Shown: positions 1 through 6,398 of the stretch, in pieces | Layout of the letters: every line of letters begins with the position of its first letter | Numbering within the stretch: the stretch's first letter is position 1 | Assembly: GCA_023412695.1 (NCBI GenBank) | Contig: JAEYNG010000152.1 | Coordinates: forward strand, 1 to 6,517 | DNA: 6,517 bases | Reading direction: 5' to 3' | Origin: Planctomycetota bacterium | Lineage (GTDB): Bacteria; Planctomycetota; Phycisphaerae; Phycisphaerales; UBA1924 | Notes under the pieces: model-generated | Databases searched by the model: none | The model's input: the letters and a program-made list of their open reading frames with translations, nothing else | Told to the model about the DNA's origin: nothing | Program-made: the position numbers and the translations under genes

Positions 1-218
1 ATGTATGACTGAGCACCAAGACCGCATGACATCCGGCCGTCTTTGAGCGCATGGGGCGATGGGGAGTTGATTCCGTTGGGAGAACCCGCGGAGGGACATG
101 CCCAAGCTCGAAAGATGGGCCGGCATGATGGCGTTATAGTGCTGGGCCGCCGCAAATGCCCGGGTCGGCGGTCTCGCCAATGCTCCGAGATTCGGAGTTT
201 GAACGGAATGTTTGCCTC
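1..218. other. Upstream region without a confident gene
   Basis: No reading frame here has convincing protein-like content. The three + frames meet stops by position 46, so at most a few terminal codons of an upstream + gene could be present. On the - strand a frame opens at an ATG at 126 and runs off the left edge, preceded by a TATAAC-like hexamer; it is described in the findings. Two short inverted repeats are visible: CCGCCG/CGGCGG (147-152 and 166-171) and CTCCGA/TCGGAG (183-188 and 192-197). The second is followed by only three T, so it is at best a weak terminator. Confidence 0.5.
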
Positions 219-246
219 TTGCCACCCGTCCGGCCGACGCTATCAT
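219..246 (+). promoter_or_regulatory. Sigma-70-like promoter of rpmB
   Basis: A TTGCCA -35 hexamer (219-224) and a TATCAT -10 hexamer (241-246) are separated by 16 nt, the same spacer as at the rRNA promoter in this window. Transcription would begin near 254, giving an rpmB leader of about 78 nt. No competing promoter of similar quality is visible between here and the rpmB start. Confidence 0.5.
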
Positions 247-259
247 CCCCTCCCCCAGA

Positions 260-323
260 GGCCAGCTTCTTCCCGTCGGGGGCGGGAACTCCCGTCTGTT
301 CCGTCCTTATACGCTGGCCGGAG
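260..323 (+). promoter_or_regulatory. Foldable rpmB 5' leader ending at the ribosome binding site
   Basis: GGCCAGC (260-266) is perfectly complementary to GCTGGCC (313-319). The enclosed segment contains a smaller inverted repeat, TCCCG/CGGGA (271-275 and 283-287), with CGGG/CCCG as an alternative (283-286 and 291-294). The Shine-Dalgarno-like GGAGA (320-324) lies directly after the 3' arm, 7 nt before the rpmB ATG. The pairing is seen in the sequence. Control by L28 or another ligand is only inferred, and I recognise no catalogued riboswitch or ribosomal-protein leader here. Confidence 0.35.
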
Positions 324-331
324 ATCGACCA

Positions 332-610
332 ATGCCGTACGTCTGCCATTTCACCGGCCGCAAGTCCTCCTTCGGTAAGCAGCGCACCTGGCGCGGCCAG
401 GCCGTCAAGCGCGGCGGCTTCGGCCTCAAGCCCACCGGCATCACCCGCCGCAAGTTCCGCCCCAACCTCAAGAAGGTCACGGCCCTCATCGACGGAACGC
501 CCCAGCGCGTCCTCGTCTCCACCCGCGCCATCCGCGAGGGCCTCGTCGTCAAGCCGCTCAAGCGCAAGTACGGCTACACCCGCCAGCAGAAGCAGGCCGC
601 CGGCAACTAA
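332..610 (+). CDS. rpmB: 50S ribosomal protein L28
   Basis: This 92-residue protein is a basic component of the large ribosomal subunit. The family pattern is clear: an N-terminal VCHFTGRKSSFG segment matching the VC..TGK.P..G start of L28, a basic stretch with RRKFRPNLKKV near residues 47-57, then a beta-rich segment (VLVSTRAIREGLVV). A longer in-frame reading from 212 exists. The ATG at 332 is preferred because the L28 homology starts exactly there and GGAGA (320-324) is well placed. L28 is usually about 60-95 residues, so the length fits. The C-terminal tail (KRKYGYTRQQKQAAGN) is extended and basic. No rpmG or other ribosomal gene adjoins it within the window; it appears to be a single-gene unit with its own promoter and terminator. 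Confidence 0.93.
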   Translation: MPYVCHFTGRKSSFGKQRTWRGQAVKRGGFGLKPTGITRRKFRPNLKKVTALIDGTPQRVLVSTRAIREGLVVKPLKRKYGYTRQQKQAAGN

Positions 611-643
611 GCCGCGCACTCGCGCAACCCGCTGTTCTTCCCC

Positions 644-675
644 GACCCCGCCCCGTGCGGGGTCGCTTCATTTTT
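644..675 (+). terminator. Intrinsic terminator of rpmB
   Basis: A perfect 8-bp GC-rich stem (GACCCCGC 644-651 with GCGGGGTC 657-664, 5-nt loop) is followed by GCTTCATTTTT. It lies 33 nt after the rpmB stop. It also argues against an mcsA start as early as 655, because that start would fall inside the terminator hairpin. Confidence 0.8.
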
Positions 676-773
676 GGATTTCCGTCCCGTCTCGGCTGTC
701 GCGGCGAGCCCTTCGATGCGGTGCTCTTGCTGAATTGCTGCTGCGAAGGTTCGCCGCTCTCGGCTCTCCGGCC

Positions 774-779
774 GATACC
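774..779 (+). promoter_or_regulatory. Possible -10 element of a leaderless mcsA transcript
   Basis: GATACC ends 7 nt before the GTG at 787, the same distance found between TACACT and the start codons of comF and the last gene. The hexamer itself is a poor match to the consensus and no good -35 is visible. There is no Shine-Dalgarno sequence before the GTG, which fits a leaderless message, and the rpmB terminator upstream means some promoter should lie between 676 and 787. The exact site is uncertain. Confidence 0.28.
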
Positions 780-786
780 ATCTCCG

Positions 787-1455
787 GTGAAGTGCGACCG
801 CTGCGATAACGAGGCCACCGTCCACGAGGTCATGATCTCCGGCGGCAAGTCTGCCGAACGCCACCTCTGCGAGCGCTGCGCCGCCGCCGCGGGCGTCCAG
901 ATCCAGCAGCCCCAGCCCGCCGTCACCCAGATTCTGTCCCAACTCATCAAGGGCGTCACCGGCCCGCCGAACCCACCGCCCGCGACGCCCACCCCCGGCA
1001 AGCCGGCCGCGGCGACCGCCTGTTCCTCCTGCGGGCTGGCCTTCGCGCAGTTCCGCCAATCCGGAATGCTCGGTTGTCCGCACTGCTACGCCGCGTTCGA
1101 GGGGCAACTCGGGCCGCTCCTCTCCCGCGCGCACGAGGGCGGAACCCACCACGTCGGCAAGGTCCCCCGCAGCATCGAGGCCGCCCGCGCCGCCGCGCCG
1201 ACGAAGCCCGCCGCCGCGCAATCCGACCCTCACGCAGACGAACGCAAGCGCGCCACGCTCCTCCGCAAGCAGCTCACCGACGCTGTCTCGGCCGAGCACT
1301 ACGAGAAGGCCGCCACGCTGCGCGACGAGCTGCACAAGATCGAGGCCATCCTTCGGGCCGCCACCGCGCCGACCGGCGTCCCAGGCCTCGCCCCCCCACC
1401 CCGCGCCGCGCGCAAGCCCAAGGACGATCCCGGGCCGGAGGGGACCCAGTCATGA
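787..1455 (+). CDS. mcsA: McsA-type activator of protein-arginine kinase
   Basis: This 222-residue protein is recognised as McsA, the zinc-binding partner that activates the McsB kinase in Firmicutes. The N terminus has a CxxC pair at Cys3/Cys6 and another at Cys28/Cys31 (HLCERC). A second four-cysteine unit has Cys79/Cys82 and Cys97/Cys100 (CSSC and CPHC). A Pro/Ala-rich linker follows the first unit. Residues about 152-189 form a UVR-type helical motif (LLRKQLTDAVSAEHYEKAATLRDEL), as in UvrB, UvrC and McsA. The tail is Pro/Arg-rich and probably disordered. The start chosen is GTG 787, because the first zinc motif begins right after it (VKCDRC); an ATG-led extension from 655 would begin inside the rpmB terminator. 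The stop overlaps the mcsB start by 4 bases (ATGA), implying translational coupling. Its job in this phylum is inferred from the mcsB pairing. Confidence 0.87.
   Translation: MKCDRCDNEATVHEVMISGGKSAERHLCERCAAAAGVQIQQPQPAVTQILSQLIKGVTGPPNPPPATPTPGKPAAATACSSCGLAFAQFRQSGMLGCPHCYAAFEGQLGPLLSRAHEGGTHHVGKVPRSIEAARAAAPTKPAAAQSDPHADERKRATLLRKQLTDAVSAEHYEKAATLRDELHKIEAILRAATAPTGVPGLAPPPRAARKPKDDPGPEGTQS
1437..1443 (+). promoter_or_regulatory. Shine-Dalgarno sequence of mcsB
   Basis: GGAGGGG lies inside the 3' end of mcsA, 8 nt before the mcsB ATG at 1452, and complements the CCTCC of the 16S 3' end (5574-5578). It fixes the mcsB start. It also contrasts with the lack of any such site before mcsA, comF and the last gene. 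Confidence 0.8.
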
Positions 1456-2591
1456 GCCAATCCGGCGGCTTTGGCGGAGAGCTTTTCCGCGGCGGCGCCG
1501 AGTGGCTTAGCGGTCGCGGCGGGGAATCCGACGTCGTCATCTCTTCCCGCGTCCGGCTCGCGCGCAACCTCGCCGGTTTCCCGTTCGTTTGTCGCGCCAG
1601 CCGCGTGCAGCGCCAGGCGGTTCTTGACCTTGCACGCCAGCGCCTTACGACCACCGGCATTGCCGACCGCGTGCTCTGGGTCGATGTCCATCGCGCCGGT
1701 CCGCTCGAGCGCACGCTGATGGTCGAGCGCCACCTCATCTCGAAGGAGCACGCTCGTGGCGCGGCCGCCGCCGCCGCGACAACGACCGACGCCGCCGCCG
1801 AGCCGCGCGGCGTTGCGATCTCCCTCCCCGACGAATCCCTCTCCGTGATGGTCAACGAGGAGGACCACCTTCGGCTTCAGGTCGTCCGGCCCGGCCTCGA
1901 ACTCTCTCGAGCATTCATCGAGGTCAACAAGGTCGATGACGTGCTCGAGGGGGAGGCGCCCACCGGCCGCGGCGGAAAGCCGCTGGAGTTCGCCTTCAGC
2001 CCACGCTTCGGCTTTCTTACCGCCTGCCCAACCAACGTCGGCACGGGCATTCGTGTGTCCGTCATGCTTCATCTGCCCTCGCTCAAGCTCGTGGGCGAGA
2101 TGGACAAGGTCCGCCGCGCAACCCGCGACATGGGCCTCGCTGTCCGCGGCTATTACGGCGAAGGCTCAGAAGCAGCGGGGGAGTTCTACCAGATCTCCAA
2201 CCAGACGACGCTCGGCAAGCCCGAGTCGGTCATCCTGCAGGAGTTTGAGCGCGAGATCATCCCGCAGGTCATCCAGTACGAGCGTGCCTCGCGCAGCCTG
2301 CTGCTCGAGAAGCGTCGCCGGATGCTCGAAGACAAGGTGTATCGCTCCCTCGGCTTGCTCCGTGCAGCGAGGCTCCTCACACCCGAAGAGGCCATCGTCC
2401 TGCTCAGCGATGTCCGCCTCGGGGTGCTCTGCGGTCTGGTTACCGATGTCGAGCTCGCCACCGTGAACCAGCTCATCTTGCTCACGCAGCCGGCGCACCT
2501 GCAGCGTGTCATCGGCCACGATATGGACCAGGGCGAACGCCGCGAGTCGCGTGCCGACTTCGTCCGCAAGGCCCGTGGCGCTACCCCCTGA
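1452..2591 (+). CDS. mcsB: Protein-arginine kinase McsB
   Basis: This 379-residue protein belongs to the phosphagen-kinase-related McsB family, which uses ATP to phosphorylate arginine side chains; in Bacillus the mark sends proteins to ClpC-ClpP. Visible motifs in order: SSRVRLARN (31-39, nucleotide binding), NEEDHLR (135-141), CPTNVGTG (192-199) with the active-site Cys192, and RGYYGE (232-237) in the flexible ATP-binding region. The C-terminal segment ERRESRA (362-368) aligns with the NERDIRRA stretch that I recall as the allosteric phosphoarginine pocket of the Bacillus enzyme. The Asp of RDxxRA is replaced by Arg here. An Ala/Thr-rich stretch (about 103-117) before the NEED motif looks like an insertion and helps explain a length slightly above the usual 350-365. 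The start is the ATG of the ATGA overlap with mcsA, backed by a strong Shine-Dalgarno site. The catalytic residues look intact, so activity is expected. Confidence 0.94.
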   Translation: MSQSGGFGGELFRGGAEWLSGRGGESDVVISSRVRLARNLAGFPFVCRASRVQRQAVLDLARQRLTTTGIADRVLWVDVHRAGPLERTLMVERHLISKEHARGAAAAAATTTDAAAEPRGVAISLPDESLSVMVNEEDHLRLQVVRPGLELSRAFIEVNKVDDVLEGEAPTGRGGKPLEFAFSPRFGFLTACPTNVGTGIRVSVMLHLPSLKLVGEMDKVRRATRDMGLAVRGYYGEGSEAAGEFYQISNQTTLGKPESVILQEFEREIIPQVIQYERASRSLLLEKRRRMLEDKVYRSLGLLRAARLLTPEEAIVLLSDVRLGVLCGLVTDVELATVNQLILLTQPAHLQRVIGHDMDQGERRESRADFVRKARGATP

Positions 2592-2603
2592 TCTTGAACC
2601 GCT

Positions 2604-2631
2604 TTGCGCGTCGGTCGCTGTGCGGTACACT
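2604..2631 (+). promoter_or_regulatory. Likely promoter of a leaderless comF transcript
   Basis: TTGCGC (2604-2609) and TACACT (2626-2631) are spaced by 16 nt. The -10 matches the hexamer of the rRNA promoter exactly and ends 7 nt before the GTG at 2639. The first transcribed base would therefore be the first base of the start codon. The -35 is weaker than at the rRNA promoter. There is no Shine-Dalgarno sequence in the 47-nt gap after mcsB. Confidence 0.5.
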
Positions 2632-2638
2632 CGCGCGC

Positions 2639-3535
2639 GTGCCAGGCCCCGCTCCACGAGCACCGATCCCGAAACCGGACAGGTTCGTCTGGCCGCCCCG
2701 GCCGGTCCCGTCAAACCCCGCCGCGCCGACGCCCGCCGAAGTGGTCCACGCCGATGAACTCGCCCGCACTTGGCGCGATTCGCTGCGTGAAGCACTCGAA
2801 GAAACCCGCCGCACTTGGCTCGACCTCACGCTCCCGCGGCTCGACCAGCGTCTTGCCGATGCAGGCTTCCGGCCCGATCCGTTTGATCGCTTCTGCCCTC
2901 TTTGCGGCCTGACCGCCGACCCGCCTCTTCGCGCCGATCGCTGCGAGGAGTGCGCGAACAAGCGGCCTCCTTGGCAGCGCGTCATCCGCCTCGGCACCTA
3001 TACCCCGCCGCTGGCCGATGTCATTCGGCAGATCAAGTTCTCCCGCTGGCGACGCCTTGGCTTCGACCTCGGCGTGGTCCTTGGTCGCCAACTCGCCGCG
3101 GCCGTGCCGGCTCCGCGCCCTCCCGTCGTTCTGGTCCCGGTACCGATCAGTTGGCGGCGGCGGTTAGCGCGAGGGCTCGACCACACCCTCGCTCTGTGCC
3201 GCGGCGTCCGATCCGTCCTTGGCCCCTCTGCCCAGGTCTGCCACCTCCTCAAGCGCGCTCACGGGCCATCTCAGGTGCAAGTTTTGGCGAGCGACCGGCC
3301 GCGGAACGTGGGGAACCGGATTCAGCCCCGCCGATTCGGGTGGCGGTCGGTTTCTGGAGACTGCCTTTTTGTGGTGGTGGACGATGTGATGACGACGGGG
3401 GCCACGATGCGGGCCAGTTGCCGGGCGGTCGGGGAGGGTTTGGCCGGTCGAGGATTGGCCAAACGCCCGGTGCTTGCGCTGGTCGCCGCCCGCACCGAAA
3501 CGCCCGACGGCGACCGGGACGACCCCGCTGGATAG
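2639..3535 (+). CDS. comF: ComF family protein (phosphoribosyltransferase fold)
   Basis: This protein of about 298 residues is a ComF-type protein. In naturally competent bacteria ComF is needed for uptake of single-stranded DNA; members carry a zinc finger and a type I phosphoribosyltransferase fold. Seen here, numbered from GTG 2639: a CPLC...CEEC zinc finger (Cys86, 89, 102, 105); a YTPPLADVIRQIKF segment (121-134) typical of the family; VPVPISWRRRLARGLDHT (166-183), matching the PVP....R..RG.N pattern; RPRNVGNRI (220-228); and the PRPP-binding loop VVVDDVMTTGATM (245-257). About 85 mostly Pro-rich residues precede the zinc finger, longer than in most ComF proteins. A TTG at 2594 in the same frame would add 15 residues. 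GTG 2639 is preferred because TACACT lies 7 nt before it and the extra residues look unconserved. The exact biochemical role is unsettled even in model species. Confidence 0.87.
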   Translation: MPGPAPRAPIPKPDRFVWPPRPVPSNPAAPTPAEVVHADELARTWRDSLREALEETRRTWLDLTLPRLDQRLADAGFRPDPFDRFCPLCGLTADPPLRADRCEECANKRPPWQRVIRLGTYTPPLADVIRQIKFSRWRRLGFDLGVVLGRQLAAAVPAPRPPVVLVPVPISWRRRLARGLDHTLALCRGVRSVLGPSAQVCHLLKRAHGPSQVQVLASDRPRNVGNRIQPRRFGWRSVSGDCLFVVVDDVMTTGATMRASCRAVGEGLAGRGLAKRPVLALVAARTETPDGDRDDPAG

Positions 3536-3640
3536 CCTAAGCTGGTGACGGGCAAGGATTTGCGGCACCCGGTACGCGGGGCGCAGATCTGGATACGTTG
3601 TGAAAAGTGCGAGGAAAAATCACAGGATTTTGCCAAAGCC
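3536..3640. other. Intergenic region with UP-like A/T tracts
   Basis: No gene and no convincing intrinsic terminator for comF is visible. The distal part carries AAAAAT (3615-3620) and ATTTT (3627-3631) about 45-60 nt before the expected 16S transcription start. In this GC-rich sequence they stand out and resemble an UP element that recruits the RNA polymerase alpha subunit. Confidence 0.4.
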
Positions 3641-3668
3641 TTGACTGCGATTTGGCGGTGCCTACACT
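3641..3668 (+). promoter_or_regulatory. Promoter of the 16S rRNA unit
   Basis: A near-consensus TTGACT -35 (3641-3646), a 16-nt spacer and a TACACT -10 (3663-3668) form the best promoter in the window. A/T tracts upstream act as a possible UP element. With the same 7-nt gap seen at the protein genes, transcription would begin at G3676. A pyrimidine run (CTCTCTC) fills the gap. This is the only strong promoter between comF and the 16S gene. Confidence 0.75.
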
Positions 3669-3732
3669 CTCTCTCGCCTTCGGAAAACCCGTCGGCACGG
3701 TGTCACGCCGACTGATGACGGCTCTGACGCCC

Positions 3733-3744
3733 CGATCCTTGACA
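3733..3744 (+). promoter_or_regulatory. boxA-like antitermination element
   Basis: CGATCCTTGACA matches 8 of 12 positions of the E. coli rRNA boxA (TGCTCTTTAACA), the site bound by NusB-S10 that keeps polymerase elongating through untranslated rRNA. It lies about 57 nt downstream of the predicted start, as expected for boxA, and directly before the 5' processing-stem arm. The embedded TTGACA could instead be read as a second -35, but no acceptable -10 lies 16-18 nt after it. Confidence 0.5.
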
Positions 3745-3745
3745 A

Positions 3746-3767
3746 GTGAAGACAGTTGGGTGATCCG
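3746..3767 (+). repeat. 5' arm of the pre-16S processing stem
   Basis: GTGAAGACAGTTGGG (3746-3760) is complementary to 5719-5734 downstream of 16S, with one bulged T, and TCCG (3764-3767) then pairs with CGGA (5714-5717) across a small internal loop. Such leader/trailer pairing loops out mature 16S and is the usual RNase III substrate in bacteria. The pairing is seen; the cleavage is inferred. Confidence 0.65.
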
Positions 3768-4091
3768 CGAGAATGTGCGGTCCTGACATCGGCGTGATAT
3801 GTCGAGTTCCTTGCCGGAACAGTCAGGATCGATCCAAAGGCAGCCTGGGTTCACAGCCAGGCGGCTGACATTCTCTCGTATCACAACCCTAAGAAGTTTG
3901 GGAGCGCCCGAGAGGGTGGCTCCCAGAGAGAATCAGCCTTATTCCCCGGCTCTAGCCGGCCGGGGATGTCGAGGGATTCCCACCCCGGGATCCCTTGGCC
4001 GACCCCCGCGAGCACGCAAGTGCGAGCGGGAAACAGGTCGAACCTTCAACGTTTGAAGTATTCAGGGCGAAAGCCCTGTGACAACGAACAA

Positions 4092-5743
<1,652 letters not shown>

Positions 5744-5783
5744 CAACGCCCTTGGGCTCACCCCCGAGGGCGTTGTCGTTTTT
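5744..5783 (+). terminator. Intrinsic terminator of the 16S unit
   Basis: CAACGCCCT (5744-5752) pairs with AGGGCGTTG (5767-5775), continued by a T-G wobble and GGG/CCC, for a 13-bp stem with a 6-nt loop (CTCACC). TCGTTTTT follows. This is the strongest terminator in the window and ends transcription before any 23S gene. Confidence 0.9.
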
Positions 5784-5791
5784 GCAACGTC

Positions 5792-5837
5792 CTGACGCCG
5801 GGGTCGATTGTGCCCGGACGTCAGCCCCGGGTTGACG
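5792..5837 (+). repeat. Overlapping TGACG/CGTCA inverted repeats
   Basis: CGTCA (5819-5823) can pair with TGACG at 5793-5797, supported by CGGG/CCCG (5799-5802, 5813-5816), or with TGACG at 5833-5837. The two hairpins exclude each other. The block sits between the 16S terminator and the next gene. No promoter is seen upstream that would transcribe it, so its role is unknown. Confidence 0.4.
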
Positions 5838-5902
5838 CCAGACAGTTGCTGGCCCCCGGCGCTTACAGGGACTTCACGTCATAGCGCCTGGCGAGCCTCA
5901 CA

Positions 5903-5908
5903 TACACT
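5903..5908 (+). promoter_or_regulatory. -10 element of a leaderless hypothetical gene
   Basis: TACACT ends 7 nt before the ATG at 5916, the same hexamer and gap as at comF and the same hexamer as at 16S. No good -35 lies 15-18 nt upstream, so this promoter is weak or needs an activator. There is no Shine-Dalgarno sequence between it and the ATG. Confidence 0.45.
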
Positions 5909-5915
5909 CGGCTCC

Positions 5916-6398
5916 ATGCCCCGCGGCCCCGGCTATTTCAACGCGGTCCTCCACGACTACCTCGGTTCGTTCACCAGTCGCAACACCCAGCACGACGGCT
6001 ACTGGCTCATGGGCTTTCTCGCCGCCGATCCGCGTCGGTTAGAGTGGGATCTTCTCGTCCCGCTCTCGCCTCAGCAGTCGGCTTCTCCGGTGATCCATGC
6101 ACATGAGCTGGCTGTCAGTATCTTTGCAGCGCAGCTTTCAAAGGCTGGCGGTGCCGCGGACGTCTGTTCTGCTTTCCTTGCGATCCACCTGCTGCCCGAT
6201 GCCGTCGTGATGGATGTGAATGGGCATGAACGATGGGGCTGTTGGCTTCGTTATGCGGTCACCGTCATTGACTGGAGCGGCAGTCGCTACCTGCGCTCTA
6301 TTACAGTGGCTGTTGCGCCGCACGACCCGAGCATCGAGCGCCGGTCCCTTCGGCAATGGGTCAACAAAGGAGAGGGTGGGCTGCAAGCGGATGGATGA
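5916..6398 (+). CDS. Hypothetical protein, 160 residues
   Basis: I do not recognise this family. The protein is a mixed polar/hydrophobic globular sequence with no signal peptide, no transmembrane segment and no cysteine cluster. Features seen: an aromatic N-terminal part (YFNAVLHDYLGSF, HDGYWLMGFLA, residues about 8-35), a hydrophobic core (LLPDAVVMDVNG), an alternating segment suggesting beta strands (YAVTVIDWSG, RYLRSITVAVAPHDPS) and a basic C terminus (ERRSLRQWVNKG). The frame is open upstream to 5808, but ATG 5916 is chosen because TACACT lies 7 nt before it and the preceding residues look unlike protein. It lies alone between the 16S terminator and a repeat array, with no clear terminator of its own. 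It could be a lineage-specific protein. That it is a real gene is likely from length, start context and composition; its function is unknown. Confidence 0.68.
   Translation: MPRGPGYFNAVLHDYLGSFTSRNTQHDGYWLMGFLAADPRRLEWDLLVPLSPQQSASPVIHAHELAVSIFAAQLSKAGGAADVCSAFLAIHLLPDAVVMDVNGHERWGCWLRYAVTVIDWSGSRYLRSITVAVAPHDPSIERRSLRQWVNKGEGGLQADG

Larger units (their letters stand above)
3676..4091 (+). other. Pre-16S rRNA 5' leader, highly structured
   Basis: This non-coding stretch of about 415 nt lies between the predicted start and mature 16S. It is a chain of inverted repeats: TCCTGAC/GTCAGGA (3781-3787, 3822-3828) enclosing GTTCC/GGAAC; GCCTGG/CCAGGC (3843-3848, 3857-3862); GGCTG plus ATTCTCTC pairing with GAGAGAAT plus CAGCC (3863-3938), enclosing TGGGAGC/GCTCCCA (3899-3905, 3919-3925) capped by a GAGA loop; TCCCCGG/CCGGGGA (3943-3949, 3960-3966); AGGGAT/ATCCCT (3972-3977, 3990-3995); CCCGC...GCGGG (4005-4030) with a GCAA loop and a symmetric GA/GA internal loop; CTTCAA/TTGAAG (4044-4058); and CAGGGC-GAAA-GCCCTG (4063-4078). 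No tRNA or reading frame with protein character is seen. Confidence 0.7.

Noticed and set aside
212..331. An N-terminal extension of L28 from the in-frame ATG at 212
   Set aside because: The extra 40 residues have no L28 similarity and cover the predicted promoter and leader; the ATG at 332 has a good ribosome binding site and matches the family start.
655..786. mcsA beginning at 655
   Set aside because: That start lies inside the rpmB terminator hairpin, and the extra residues precede the first zinc motif without family similarity.
607..1335. Long - strand reading frames opposite mcsA, mcsB and comF
   Set aside because: They mirror high-GC codon bias of the real genes, are Ala/Arg/Gly-rich without domains, and conflict with clearly recognised + strand proteins.
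3739..3766. A second rRNA promoter starting at TTGACA (3739-3744)
   Set aside because: The hexamers 16-18 nt downstream (TGATCC, GATCCG) are poor -10 elements, and the sequence fits a boxA-like site placed directly before the processing arm.
3843..3862. A tRNA T-arm-like segment (GGTTCA in a hairpin) in the 16S leader
   Set aside because: The remaining cloverleaf arms and a CCA-proximal acceptor stem cannot be assembled around it.
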